Below the pieces are notes generated by a model. That model was not told the DNA's origin, did not search any database, and worked only from the letters and a program-made list of their open reading frames with translations. Positions 34,366-46,422 of a stretch of 64,000 bases of DNA are shown one piece after another (the first letter of the stretch is position 1; every line of letters begins with the position of its first letter). The DNA comes from Corallium rubrum. Taxonomy: Eukaryota; Cnidaria; Anthozoa; Scleralcyonacea; Coralliidae. The position numbers and the translations under genes are program-made. The DNA lies in NCBI GenBank assembly GCA_964035015.1, contig OZ036013.1, forward strand, positions 7,704,551 to 7,768,550. The letters run 5' to 3'.

Positions 34366-35475
34366 TAACCTCGTCTCCAGGGCCATTTGTGAGTGCTTGG
34401 CGCAGATGGCGGACAAAAGCAAGATGGCCGGGAAAAATCGCCCTGGCGCAGGCTGAGCTATCACCACGTCTGATTGACCGAAATAACATTGGATGTTTTA
34501 GGTATTCTGATTGGCGGAAGCAAGGCTGGCGCGCAGGCTAACTCGCGGGCATCGGGTTAAAGGGCTCAAATTCTAAATAAGTGATGGCGGCAAATTTAGA
34601 AACAACTTCAAAATAAATGAAAATGTGAGCAAAGCTGGCGAAACACCCAAAACAAACGTCGAAAGAGTGTGTAATGATGGGTTGTGTCGTCTTTGTGTCC
34701 TGCCATAAAACCAAGACCGTGGGGCGACCAAATTGTTTTTAATCATCTGATAGCCTCTTCTGCGCGGTTGTTCCATGCCATGTGGTCAGGTTTTTCTGAT
34801 TCCAAAAAAAATCAAATATTCCTGCATGGATCAGAACTGCCTAGTTTCAAAGATAAAAACTAAACGATCAAATGATCAGTAAGTTGGGACTATATCAGCA
34901 ATTTCTGACCGTTTTTCAATTATTTTACTTTGTGTGTCCTTTTCTTTTCTTTTTTTTTTTACAATATAATTTAATATTATCAGCTAAATCTTTTCTTTTT
35001 TTATCGTATATCAAACGAACTTTGCTCTTTCCCTTTAAAAAACTCTTTAGTGACTTTGTAATATTATATTTCGACATAATCTCCCTAGATGAGCTTTGCT
35101 CTTGGAGAAAATGTTTGTACTCCAAAATATGTTTAAATATAAAAAAAAAATGTTTTCTAAATTGTTAACGGACTTTCCTTATCCGGTTGGCAAGACGCCA
35201 ATGGTATCCAGCCCAGTGATAGCGACTCAAGAATAACAGTTATTTTGGTTTTAAGAAAATGTGTTGTAGTTAGACTTATCCAAAGCATATCGAACGCATG
35301 CAGTGAACGAACACATTTAACGTGAGACGCGATAAACTTAGTAAAGACTGGGTCCGGGTCCATTATATGGCGCATTTTTGGCAGCCTTTCCCAGGGCCAT
35401 TTGTTCCCGCTATTTTGTTTTTGGCCGCCATCCTGGCCCAGCCCAACAAATTAAATGGCCCTGGAAACGAGGTTG
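34366..35475. mobile_element. Non-autonomous relative of the RecQ-ZAD element, 1.1 kb
   Basis: Its two ends, 34366-34458 and 35386-35475, are diverged copies of the 92-bp TIRs of the RecQ-ZAD element, in the correct inverted orientation (AACCTCG...CCAGGGCCATTTGT at the left, CCCTGG...CGAGGTTG at the right). The flanks TACAATACT and TAGAATACT form a 9-bp target duplication with one mismatch. The flanking DNA is a repeat seen elsewhere in the window (reversed at 21430-21500), which supports a clean insertion. The interior has no helicase. Confidence 0.75.
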
Positions 35476-35781
35476 TAGAATACTGCCAAAGTATTCTGGT
35501 AGTCTCAGTCAACCAACACCGTCGTCACGTCATCGTGCAAGTGGTCTATTGAGCAGCGTCAACTTTTCTGTATTTTGGACTCAAATTAAAACCTAATAAA
35601 TAGCAGTTACACGACAATCTTTATTTTAGTATTTTACTGACCGTCAATCAATCTTCGATCATACACTATATTTTATATGGCGGTCTCTTGTCGTAGACAG
35701 ATTTTAATTTTTCCATTTGTAGTACACTTTGAATTAAGAAATTAAAGATTTTCAAATGAAGACACAAAACACTTAAACTAT

Positions 35782-35791
<10 letters not shown>

Positions 35792-35842
<51 letters not shown>
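35792..35842. repeat. (AT)n microsatellite
   Basis: AT run. Another lies at 35934-35961. Confidence 0.9.
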
Positions 35843-35846
<4 letters not shown>

Positions 35847-35930
35847 GAATGACATAGCCTACTGCACGTGTGCGGCATTTGTTTGTTTGTGGAACTCGTA
35901 CGTCCAAAAAATACTTGAAATGCACTGTTT

Positions 35931-35962
<32 letters not shown>

Positions 35963-35967
<5 letters not shown>

Positions 35968-36050
35968 ATGAGTGGCCGTTCTGTATCGGGGTATACAGTC
36001 ACGAGGCGAACCGAGTGCCTGTATCCCGATACAGAACGGACACGAATTCT
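35963..36050. mobile_element. Hairpin MITE
   Basis: CCGTTCTGTATCGGG and CCCGATACAGAACGG flank a short core with GTCACGAGGCGAACC. Confidence 0.65.
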
Positions 36051-36329
36051 GTAAATTACTTCTAAAACCATCCGGTTTGGTAAATTCGTAGTAATTTTTT
36101 CTAAAAAAACGTTGTCTAAGTCGAGAAAATCAAAGCTAAAGTTTATGTAAATCAAGACGAATCTGTATCACATATACAGACACTCTTTAAATATGGATTT
36201 TCTTTGTGTTTTCCTCATGAATTATTAATGAGTTATGAATTAATAATCGCTGTATATGAGCTGATATACAGTTAGTAATGCAGCCAATCAGATTGCAAGA
36301 TAGCATATGTACCATTAGTATAAATTAAC

Positions 36330-37116
36330 AATTATACCATGAGCTCGAGTCGTATATGATCTATCATCTTATGATAATTAATGCAAAATGTTGATTTATT
36401 GCAATAAATTATATTAATTGAATATCCGCCGCATATGAGCTTCCGTCATGCGTATTGTAGTTTATGTTTTCAAGTTTCTTGCTGAGTTGAAAACAGCTTC
36501 AGAATTTTCTCAGAGCCAAAAAATACGTTGAAAAGATTGAGTGAAGAATAAAAGCAGCTTTGAAAAGTCAAAAGGTAGGTGATTTATTTCTTAATCTGTC
36601 GTGGTTGTGAATCTTTAGCTTTTTAAATGGGCAAAGAAGCTACAAATATAATTAATAGCGGAAACTACGCGTAGTTTTTTAATATTTCTAACCTGAAAGA
36701 ATAACACAGTCTTTATCCATATTATAATGATTTATTACTTCAAAAACCCACTTTGCTGAGTAATAATAATGGTTGTACTCATAAATGTGTTGTTAGTTCA
36801 ATTTTTGTGGATTTCAATTTGTCTGACAAAACATTGTCAACCTGACAATTCAAATCGGGTTTTGTAAACTCTTCAGACGATTTTTAAAGTGGATCTACCA
36901 TCTTAACTTTGTAAATTGTGCATTTGGGTTATGTATTTTGTGTTAAATGTTAGTTTCCCCTTCTTAACTCAAGTTTTTCTGAGCTATACCTTGAAAAAAC
37001 CAGCCAGTTTCATCTGCAATAGTTTAAGAAAACTACGCCGCCATTTTGTTTTTTCACTACTCGCTGTATATGAGCTGATATACAGTTAGTAATGCAGCCA
37101 ATCAGATTGCAAGATA

Positions 37117-37118
<2 letters not shown>
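36330..37118 (+). repeat. R2 repeat, copy 2
   Basis: The direct repeat of 28640-29515 with small indels. It ends at an (AT)n tract (37119-37190). An isolated R2 end also occurs just before it at 36245-36305. Confidence 0.8.
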
Positions 37119-37194
<76 letters not shown>

Positions 37195-37244
37195 AAAGTA
37201 GTGTGCTGCGTAGGCAGTGTTGAAACAACAATCGAAATATGGTA

Positions 37245-37384
37245 TAGTAGGTTAATACTGCCGAAACAGAGAACGTAAGTGGTCTAACGTTTCGAGCGAA
37301 GGCCCTTGGTCAGAAAGAAACGTGGGAGGGGCCTTCGCTCGAAACGTTAGACCACTTACGTTCTCTGTTTCGGCAGTATTAACC

Positions 37385-37388
<4 letters not shown>
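37245..37388. repeat. Hairpin with hammerhead-like halves
   Basis: Two inverted copies of a segment reading GGGCCTTCGCTCGAAACGTTAG then CCACTTACG and TCTCTGTTTCGGCAG. Related segments occur at 40855 and twice in 62945-63600. The motif GACGAAGGGC...GCTCGAAAC resembles a hammerhead core with an extra A. It is flanked by (AT)n at 37119-37190 and 37387-37444. Confidence 0.55.
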
Positions 37389-37446
<58 letters not shown>

Positions 37447-37499
37447 AATATATAAACAGTGCATTTCAAGTATTTTTTGGACGTATACGAGTTCCACAA

Positions 37500-38270
37500 A
37501 CAAACAAATGCCGCACATGCACGTGCAGAAGGCTCTGTGATTTACCTTTAATCCTTTAATTATGATCAAAGTGATTATGAAAATAAAAATCATACGAGAT
37601 CTAAGTTTATTACCTTGGCTACACTTTTTTCCAGTAAAATTTGACTAGAAAAAAAGAGACGTAAAATAGTAATTACTATAAGTCTAATTTCTTATACCGT
37701 TCTCAGTTAAGACGTAAATGCATGTAAAATCGACAATAGCGACTGTAAAATATCCCACATGAAGTTAAGTTTGTTTTAAAGCAATTCAATCTTAAAAAGA
37801 AGATATTTAAATTAAGCGGAATTTGCCGAAAACTTTAATGAATTTAAATTGTATTAAATATTAAAAACATAAGCAGAAGTGTTTTTATCAGGGCAATAGC
37901 CAAGTTTTAATTATAGATCTGATAAAACACGTACTGCGAGTGTTTAAAACAACTTTGAAAACGGTCTATTTTGTAAATTCATTGGAAATAATTTTGAAAA
38001 AAACCCATAAAAATCAAAGTTAGAGTTTATGTAAATCAGAATCAGAGTTAAACAACAGTACTGAATTTTTTTTCTGTTTTCCTCATAAATTACTTTTGAG
38101 TCTTTGAAATATGTTCATTTATATTGTTTATTTGCAAACTATTATGTTATTCATATCCTTTTCAATATTGTAAATTGTTCTGTTATATTTTCCTCATTTG
38201 TATACGAAACTGAATTAGAGTGTCTATACGATATCACAGTTTGCTAATTAAGGGAGTTAGTTTTCCGTTA
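37500..38270. other. No gene seen
   Basis: AT-rich intronic sequence with only short ORFs. Confidence 0.5.
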
Positions 38271-38271
38271 A

Positions 38272-38640
38272 GTAAGTTATTTTTGCTATAAAGTAAATAC
38301 GTTTGCTAAGTAAGTTAGTTTGCTAAGTAAGTTAGTTTGCTAAGTAAGTTAGTTTGCTAAGTAAGTAAGTTAGTTTGCTAAGTAAGTTAGTTTGCTAAGT
38401 AAGTTAGTTTGCAAAAAAAAATTAGTTTGCTAAGCAAATTATTTTGCTAAGTAAGTTAGCTTGCTAAGTAATTTAGTTTGCTATAGGTAAGTTAGTTTGC
38501 TAGGTAAGTTAGTTTGCTAAGTAAGTTAATTTGCTAAGTAATTAAGTTAGTTTGCTAATTAGTTGGTTTGCTAAGTAAGTTAGTTTGCCAAGTATAAGTT
38601 AGTTTACTAAGTAAGTGAGTTAGCTTGCGAAGAAAGCTAT
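38272..38640. repeat. 17-bp tandem array
   Basis: The unit is GCTAAGTAAGTTAGTTT, roughly 18-20 copies with variants. Two or three copies of the same unit lie at 62316-62355, in each case next to the CACTGTTAATTTCAAG terminus, so array and terminus belong together. Confidence 0.9.
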
Positions 38641-38671
38641 TTTGCTGCCATAACGTTAGTTATTTTGTTAT

Positions 38672-40090
38672 CACTGTTAATTTCAAGGAGTTAATTTGAC
38701 TCCAAAAGTGGAGTTAAAAAAAAGTTACAGAATAACTCCTTTTCTGGAGTTATTGTTTACTCCAAAATTTTAACTCCTTTTTCGGAGTATAAGCGTAACT
38801 TCAAAACCAGAGTCCAAATAACTCCTATTTATTTTTTCCCGGTCCGGTATCCATCTGATTCGCGCGCTCTGATTGGCTTAGCGAGCGGTCCATATCACAC
38901 GATACGGACCCCGATACGGACCGCTGCGGATTTCAAAACAAAAACAAAAAAGTTTTTTAATATTTCGTATACTCGACGCTTTTCACTACTTTAGACTACA
39001 ATAGAATGCCAGTAAAAACAAAGTAAGATGGTTTATCCAAATGGTTTTGACAACTTCATGTGAAAACAGCGAATTTTAAAAGAAATGCTGGGAAAACTGT
39101 GACAAAAAAAAATTTACGAGCGACATCTATAAAGTTTTCAAGTATTATTGCTCAACGACGTATGAAAACAGTTTAAAACTGTAGTCAAAACATATACATG
39201 AACTTGTGAACATAGTATTTTGAATCACTAAATGAAACTATATAGACTATATATGTAAAAACATACCACAAGAAGACAGAAAAGCTGAAACCTTTTGACC
39301 CTAAACTGTCTTTCTTCTGTTGTTCAACTGTACTTAACAAAACCGCTACAAGTCTTTACCTTTTAGTCAAATATTTTCCATGCCAACTTCATCGTACCAT
39401 ATGTTTTTGAAAAAAAGTTACAAAACAAGCATTTTCGTCTTCAAACTCGAACAACACACTTTCAATTTCCATGGCGTCAGTCGAGTATTCAAAGCGACTT
39501 CCCAAGCAAACAGCCAAAAACGAGCAAGCGACGAAGAAGAACGACGAAGAATCTTTATCAACTAAACTTTAAAAACACTTGGACTGCATTCTAAATTCCC
39601 TTCGTAACTGGATCTTCACGTTTTGACTGTTTTTCACCACAAAAAAAGGTTCCAAGCTTCCCTGTCAGACTGCATGTCGGCAGTTGTTTACTGTCGAATG
39701 ATATAAAACTTTGGACTTTTTAATATCACGTGAACGTCATCTCGATTACGCAACTTTATTCAATTATGTTAATTTACTAATTATGTAAATTATAAATTGT
39801 ACGATTAGCAAAAAAATAAATATGTTATTTACCGTTTTGGTCGGTCCGTATAGAAAAATATTTGCCCTCGGTCTCAAAAATGTCCCTCGGCCTGCGGCCT
39901 CGGGCCTTTTTTAAGACCTCGGGCAAATATTTTTCTATACGGACCTCCCAGCCGGTAAATAACATATATATAGGAGTAGATATTACTCCAGAATTGGAGT
40001 AAAAAGAGCAATAATTTGACTCCAGAACCGGAGTAAAAATTAAACACATCAGATAACTCCTTTTGTGGAGTTATATATTTATACTTACAC
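38672..40090. mobile_element. ACTCC-rich repeat element with nested R1 copy
   Basis: It begins CACTGTTAATTTCAAGGAG and consists of alternating ACTCC and GGAGT motifs. An R1 copy (38836-39966) is inserted in it, and GGAGT-rich sequence resumes to about 40080. A second copy of the element end is inverted at 62080-62311. Confidence 0.5.
38836..39966 (+). mobile_element. R1 repeat, second full copy
   Basis: It starts with the CGGTCCGGTATCC hairpin and ends with the ACCGGCTGGGAGG hairpin, as at 30730-31906. It is nested within the ACTCC-rich element. Confidence 0.75.
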
Positions 40091-40411
40091 TGCATGGTAT
40101 TGACAAATTTCACAAATGAATATAAACACCAATTGGTTGAAAACTTTTTATTCCATAGATTCTACGGCTTGAACTTGTCTTACATATAAAGTTTGTTATA
40201 CTCCGTCACATTTGTAAGAAAACGTCTTCTCTTCAAGAACGTTCTCGTCACCACTCACGCCCGTAGTATACATGCATTTATAAGTTCTGAAATTATCGCG
40301 ACATTGGTTCTCTGCCATGCAAGCATGTATTCAGCCAACACATATTTCTGTAGTTGTCATAGCCTCGTAGGCGTAGTACTCGGAGCGTATACTCCTTGTT
40401 GTGAATATTTA

Positions 40412-40608
40412 TTTAACAAATAGATGACATTTTTCCGTGCGTGTGTACTGTAATAACGCACAGATGACGTCACAGCGTGTAAAGAACAAAAAAGTACGCC
40501 ACGAGACGCAGTCGAGTGGTGTGACTGTTGTTCTTTACACCCTGTGACATCTTCTATGCGTTATTACAGTAAACACGCACGGGAAAATGTCATCTATTTG
40601 TTTTATAC
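40412..40608. mobile_element. Hairpin MITE
   Basis: The ends AATAGATGACATTTTTCCGTG and CACGGGAAAATGTCATCTATT are inverted, with inner GTAATAACGCA arms. No coding. Confidence 0.8.
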
Positions 40609-41764
40609 ATCTAATTTTATTATTTTAATAAGAAATGTTTGATATTTTTTGAATCGTCGAACCGGTAGGGCTATTGAAAAGGAAGTAAAATATTTAATTC
40701 AGGGTTAATTACGTCATAAGTGATCTATATAAATAAAGCAATCTGATTGGGCGACAGAATTTGTTTTTATTGGCTTACATGTGTTCACGTGATTCCCATT
40801 GTAGCTCTGCTATAAATACGCGTGACCACATGTGAGTTGTTTACTAATTTCTCCTGACGAAGGGCCTTCGCTCGAAACATCGAGAAGATTTTTCTCTGTT
40901 TTTCAGGCCACTTAACCCTGGTAATATATAGAAGAAATAAGGCTGTCCTGATTGGCTAATTTTTCAGCTTCCGGTTACATCACGTATAATTTATGCAAAT
41001 CATGATCATGACAAATAGATTTAATAGCAGAGAAAACTTCGTGTCTTCGTCGGCATTTCTAGCCAAAATATTCATCGTTGAACAAACAGATTAGTTCTTC
41101 TGGACGGGATCTTGCTGTCCCATGTATATTTGGACGCTTCTATCTTATACTGCAAATTCAGCTGGGAAAGCATTTATCGTTGGAGAAGACCGAAAAGCAC
41201 GCGTACAAACCAGCGAAATTATATGTTCTGTGTTTGGAAATCTTGTTGACAATGGCTGATATCTCCTGGATTTGTACGGCTGAACAGTATTTCCATGAAG
41301 AGGAATGGAAATTGTATCAGAAAATTTCTGAAGCTGTGGAGTAGACAGCGTTGTGCGCCGGAGACGAAGGTATTTAATAAATGAACGTATTTATGTCGAT
41401 AATTTTAATATGTCTGTGTCGTCGGACAACGACTTGATGGCCGTGTCTCTCATCACTGAGTGATATGTGTAATCCTCAGACAGTTGAAATGCACTTTATT
41501 TTGTACCAAGTTGCATCTTCAAACGTGTAATTTGATCAAATTTTTATAAAACAAGTTTTTTTTGCGACTTCGTTACGTCAGCTGTGCATGTGTACTTTAT
41601 TCTAAAATAAGGTGTCCTCTACGCACGCTCTGATTGGTTGGGCTCCGTGCATTTATAAGAGAACAGATCATGAATGACGTAGAATGGCGTCCGCTGGCCA
41701 GAAAGCCCGCCAAATTCTAAAAATTCCTCACTTTTAGTTTGATTTTCTTATTATTTTATAAAAC

Positions 41765-41960
41765 AAGTAAAACATACCGCTCCTGTGCATATGTACTCTT
41801 ATAAAGGTACGTTTGACGTGATTTGAACACGAAAGAAGTGTAAAGGCACTCGGCTATCGCCTTGTGCCTCTACTCAACTTCTTTCGTGTTCAAATGACGT
41901 CAAACGTGCCTTTATAAGAGTACATATGCACGGAGCTTTATGTTTTATTTGTTAAATAAC
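41765..41960. mobile_element. Hairpin MITE
   Basis: The arms AAACATACCGCTCCTGTGCA and GCACGGAGCTTTATGTTTT flank inner arms that include GTACTCTTATAAAGG and CCTTTATAAGAGTAC, around a GTGCCT core. Confidence 0.8.
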
Positions 41961-42408
41961 GCATAGTTCTTAGCCAATCAGATTGTTTGTTTTCCTTAGG
42001 TTGATGTGTAAATAATAATAACAACCAAACGATTGACATGATCGTTCAATGCTTTAGTATATGGTTGATACTCCCCAGCCAATCCTTTGAAGTGACATCC
42101 TCCAATAGTCAAGTAATGCAAATTTAATAACTTCAGTGCGAATAATCCCATAGCATACTAATGTGATTAGGGAGGAAGTCGTCGTCTCGTTCGCTACAGT
42201 AGAGAGGTTTATATTGGGGACGAGGACGAAGACGAGGCTGAGGTTTCCTTCTGCGCACCCTAACTGCGCATGTTGCTGGGAAATCTCATCCTGATCATAC
42301 TCGTTCAAGACGACATTTCGAAAAAAGTTTGTTCTGAAGAAGACGAAGTATTTTCCGAAAGAAAAACCTTGATATTTTAGCAAAAAAGGTCCAAAACCAT
42401 TTCCTAAA

Positions 42409-43191
42409 ATGGAGAAGAACGACACGGGACAACAAAAAGAATCAAGAGAAGTTTTTGTATGGAAATTAGTACACGAAAAGCGTTTAATTACCGAACTTCT
42501 GGTAGTGGAGCCATACATGCACAAACCGAACTCAAAAGAAAGAGGTATAGCGTGGAAACAAATTGCTGATAATCTCAACGGCCTAGAAGACCCCAAGTTT
42601 CGTGTCACTGGAAGGGTTATACGTGACAAGTTCAAAAAAATGCTTGAAAAATTTGAGAAAAATGAACAATTCGAGAAGACAGCGTCTGGTATAGTGAAAC
42701 GAGGAAGAAGTATATTGTGGTCTAATGGACATCCGTGAAAAAATGGGTGAAGCTAAAGTAATTTGGGAAGAAGCACAAGATTCAAATCGTGAGAAAGAGG
42801 ATAACGAAAAGAAAAAAGCAGAAGATATCCGAAGAAAGGCCACAGAAAGACTTGGAGAGACGATGAAACGTAAAGAAGAAGAGGAAGGAAAAGAAACTCC
42901 AACAAAGAAAAAAAAATATACACTGAAGCCGTTGCCCTCACCGAAGAAGGACTAAAGATCAAACGAGAAACTACCGAGATGAATAAAAAATTGAGGGAAG
43001 AAGAACTAAATGAACGGCGCCAAGCCCGAGAAAGTCATCACCAGATGATGGAGATGCAACAAATCTTTCTGAGCAACATGCAGAATCAGCAGCAACAGTT
43101 CATGTTGGAAATGCAGCAAAGTCAAATGAATAGTCTTGTATTGATGAAAGATTTTTTTTCTTCCTTGGCTGCAGACAGTAAAGACCAGTGA
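42409..43191 (+). pseudogene. PIF/Harbinger second gene: Myb/MADF-like DNA-binding protein, frameshifted
   Basis: It begins M-E-K-N-D-T. Residues about 15-90 look like a Myb/SANT-MADF module (W-K-L-V...W-K-Q-I-A-D-N-L-N-G...R-V-I-R-D-K-F-K-K-M). A charged coiled coil rich in Glu and Lys follows, then a Gln/Met-rich tail. Two single-base shifts break it: one near 42700 and one in an A9 run near 42910. The three pieces read 42409-42738, 42725-42955 and 42979-43191. In Harbinger elements this partner binds DNA and helps carry the transposase to the nucleus and TIRs. It is divergent from the transposase, as usual for the family. Confidence 0.75.
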
Positions 43192-44484
43192 TGAACGTTT
43201 GTTAACTTTATATTTTGATAACAAATTAGCAAAAAGTACTCTTAATTTAATATATGTTGTTTAATATATGGCATGTTGAGCTGTACTATTCTTGAGAGCA
43301 TTCATAATTTATAGGGGGGGGGCCTTTGGTAATTTCTTAAATAAAATTTCTTAAATAAAAAAACACAATAAAAACAAACTAGCAACTTAGTGTTGACAAA
43401 CCATAACACACCCCCCCCCCCCCCCTTCTAGGTAAATTATGAAGGCTCCATGTTGTTCAGCCAAACTGGTAATTCATTATTTATGGTCATTGTGGAAGAT
43501 CACACAGTTTTTTGTTTTTTTATTTTTACATTTAATTAGTATTACTGTACATGTACGTATAACAATACTTTATGTTGTAGTGATCCAAGTTACTGAACAT
43601 AAGTAACAAATGGTTGTTAACAAGTTGATTGACTAAATGTTATGTTTACATACATATACGTATATTAAAGGTTGTTGTGTTTATACTAAACAAGTGGACG
43701 AAAGTACTCTTCTAATGTGGGTGGGTTGATTTCCATAAACTTGCTTCTAGATGATCCATACAAGCATGTCCTTGCATTATGAAGGAGTGCACAGGTTTGG
43801 TACATGGTTCCAATTTCTGAAAGACCTATTTTCTGATTCTTTTTGAAATCAACAAATGCAAAATACTCCAGAATTTCACCGAATACCCACTCAACAGAAA
43901 CACGTACTTTACTCATTGCTTGATTAAACGCTCTCTGGCTTTCATTCAAATCATTGTTCTTATATGGTGCTTGTAAGTGTGGTCTTTGGGGGTATGCAGC
44001 ATCTCCATATATGCATAATGGTGTCTCATCCAAATTATTGCAATATGCTTCAAGCATATGAATCAAAGCAGACTCTCTCAGCATTCCTGCATCATGGCGC
44101 CTTCCCTCTATAAATGAGAAATTAGAAATACAACTTAAGTAAGACCACAATAAAGTATAGACAATAATAATTCAAAAATCCTAGGTTATGAAAATTGAAC
44201 AAAAACTTCATATTAATCAGGAGAATTTTTTATCAATTTACAACACCTGATTAAACATTCATTTCTCTTGAGTATTTTTCATGTTTTAATACTCATTAAT
44301 AATTTTTCAAATATTAATGAGCATTAAAAGACTGCAATATACATCTATGTATATATAGATTAGTATACCCAGGATTGGAAATTTATTTTCTTACTAGAGA
44401 AAATTATACAATTTATAAGAATGGGAACATCATATACATATTTGGGAAGTATTTTTCTAATATTTTGGTGACAAAATGGCTTAC

Positions 44485-44785
44485 CAGTCAAAACGTCCTC
44501 TTGTCAAAACGTCCCCGGGTCAAAACGTCCCCGGATCAAAGTCAAAACGTCCTCAGGTCAAAACGTCCCCGGGTTAAAACGTCCCCGGATCAAAGTCAAA
44601 ACGTCCTCAGGTCAAAACGTCCCCGGGTTAAAACGTCCCCGGATCAAAGTCAAAACGTCCTCAGGTCAAAGCGTCCCCGGGTTAAAACGTCCCCGGATCA
44701 AAGTCAAAACGTCCTCAGGTCAAAACGTCCCCGGGTTAAAACGTCCCCGGGTAAAAGTCAAAACGTCCCGGATCAAAGTCAGAAG
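44485..44785. repeat. 54-bp tandem array inside the Harbinger intron
   Basis: Each 54-bp unit contains three roughly 16-bp subunits of the form TCAAAACGTCCCCGG. There are about five units. Translation gives a repeated S-K-R-P-R-V-K-T-S peptide, but the position inside the intron argues against coding. Confidence 0.9.
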
Positions 44786-45164
44786 TTTTTCTTTTGAAAA
44801 CAGAGGCAGAAGAGTGAAACAGCATAGGTATGTAGCACAAAATTATATTTATTTACAAAATTACCTAACTAAGAATCTTACCATGATTTCTTACACTGCT
44901 AAATATTATATTTAGCAGCGTAAGAAATCGTGAAAAAAAATTTCCTCTGTTTCTCTGTTACTCGCTCACTTACTTACTTACTTATATATTTTTTATATTT
45001 TTTAAAGGGGGCAGGCTTTTTTTATTTTTAAAATGCAAAATAGTAAAACTGCCGCAGTAATGTTGCAGTAATTCAATTAATGGATTTACTAGACACCTGG
45101 CTTAATAGAATGATGGTGCTTTCCACAGTTTAGAAAAAATATGATAATCGAAGGCCTTGTGTAC

Positions 45165-45650
45165 ATGGTAACCCTTCTAGAAGGGTTTACCATTAAAATG
45201 AGACAAAAGATAGTCCTTCTTTACATGGAGGTATGGTAACCCTTCTAGAAGGGTTTACCATTAAAATGAGTCAAAAGATAGTCCTTCTTTACATGGAGTG
45301 AGGGTGACCCTTGTGGAAGGGCTAACTCTTCTAATAGGGTCACCTTGGTTCGGCGTGACCTTTACTATATTTTCGGTTTACATGTTATTGTTGGTGTCAT
45401 TTCCTTGATATCGTCAAAATATTTCACAAGTCCTGGTGTATAAGAACAGGAAGGACCAGCTACAATGCTAAAATCATTAAGCTATTTTGTTCGGTACACG
45501 TGAAACATAACCCGTCTCCCAGGGTCACCCTAGAAAACACATTTACATGGCTTATGTAAACAAAAAGATAGTCCTGCCACCAGGGTTACCCTAGCAAGCA
45601 GATAGGGCAACCCTCCTCCTAGGGTAACCCTCCCTCTCATGTAAAACAAA
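45165..45650. repeat. Tandem duplication within a GGGTAACCCT repeat
   Basis: A segment of about 73 bases around GGTAACCCTTCTAGAAGGGTT is present twice (45168-45300). Related GGGTNACCCT motifs continue to 45650, where the end TCATGTAAA is inverted relative to TACATGG at the start. Probably a MITE lodged in the Harbinger intron. Confidence 0.55.
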
Positions 45651-46422
45651 CCTTAAAATAAACAGGGAAATACAATAGAGGTTACCCCTACCCAGGCAAA
45701 TACACAGCAAAAAGTTTTTGATATTTTAGCCCAACTGCCTACTTACCCACAGGACCATACAAATTAGCTATCATTCCATTGGCAGCTATAACAGATTGGT
45801 ATTTTAGAGCGTGACCCGTTTGTGACCATTGTAGACAGTCCTTTGGTGCTGTCCTGGACGGCAGATCGGTCTAACGGTTCCATCCACAAACCCCCAACAG
45901 TTATCAAGTGCCTGGCTCTTTTCATAAATAGCCCTGGCATATTCTTGGAGCTTCTCTCGGTGCAATAAAGGCTGCTCAAACGTTGTTAGCAAATGTCCAA
46001 ATAGGCCTACCACACGCCTCATGGTTTCGTTGACTATTAAGCGCAATTCAGGTTTCGATCTGCCAAACCTTGGTATCATATCACTGTAACGACACGGGTA
46101 TGAAAATCTTCGCAGAAGCATACAAAGAGACTCCACGCTATTTGCTGTGGTACCATTTCGACATACAACTTTGTGTGGTATACGAAGAACGTGAGCAAGA
46201 CGTTGAATATCTTCTTTCTGAAATCGAAATTCAGCAAGGCATTCATCTTCATTACAAATTCCAACGAAAATCGTGGATATCTCCAATACTGAAAACGAGG
46301 GGCATTTTGTTCGCTGGCTTCCAAAAGCATTAAAAACACATCTTCTTCAATTATATCATTAGTGTACAATGATAGAGCAGCAAAAAAAAGTTCATCGTCA
46401 GCCATATTTGTTTACCAAGCAT

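Larger units (their letters stand above)
43686..46405 (-). pseudogene. PIF/Harbinger transposase (DDE nuclease), two exons, frameshifted
   Basis: Exon 1 runs from ATG 46405 to a GTAAGT donor at 45746. Exon 2 (44107-43686) follows a TTATAG acceptor. The DDE triad is visible: D in W-G-F-V-D-G-T, D in I-Y-G-D-A-A-Y-P and E in V-E-W-V-F-G-E. R-H-D-A-G-M is also a family signature, and the N-terminal helical domain has F-Q-Y-W-R-Y-P-R-F. Single-base shifts at about 46255 and 45812 split exon 1, so the gene is probably dead. Harbinger transposases cut and paste with a 3-bp target duplication. Element ends were not resolved. Confidence 0.8.

Noticed and set aside
40853..40895. Hammerhead ribozyme at CTGACGAAGGGCC
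   Set aside because: The core CTGACGA and GAAAC are present, but the cleavage triplet reads GAA and stem I does not pair. Kept only as part of the variant-motif finding.
41078..41344. 88-codon plus-strand ORF as a host exon
   Set aside because: No recognisable domain, no splice context I could support, and the surrounding DNA is MITE-rich.
42054..42635. 193-codon minus-strand ORF
   Set aside because: It overlaps the Myb/MADF-like gene on the opposite strand and shows no domain, so I treat it as a shadow.
44375..44797. 140-codon ORF with repeated S-K-R-P-R-V-K-T-S
   Set aside because: It is the translation of the 54-bp array in the Harbinger intron.
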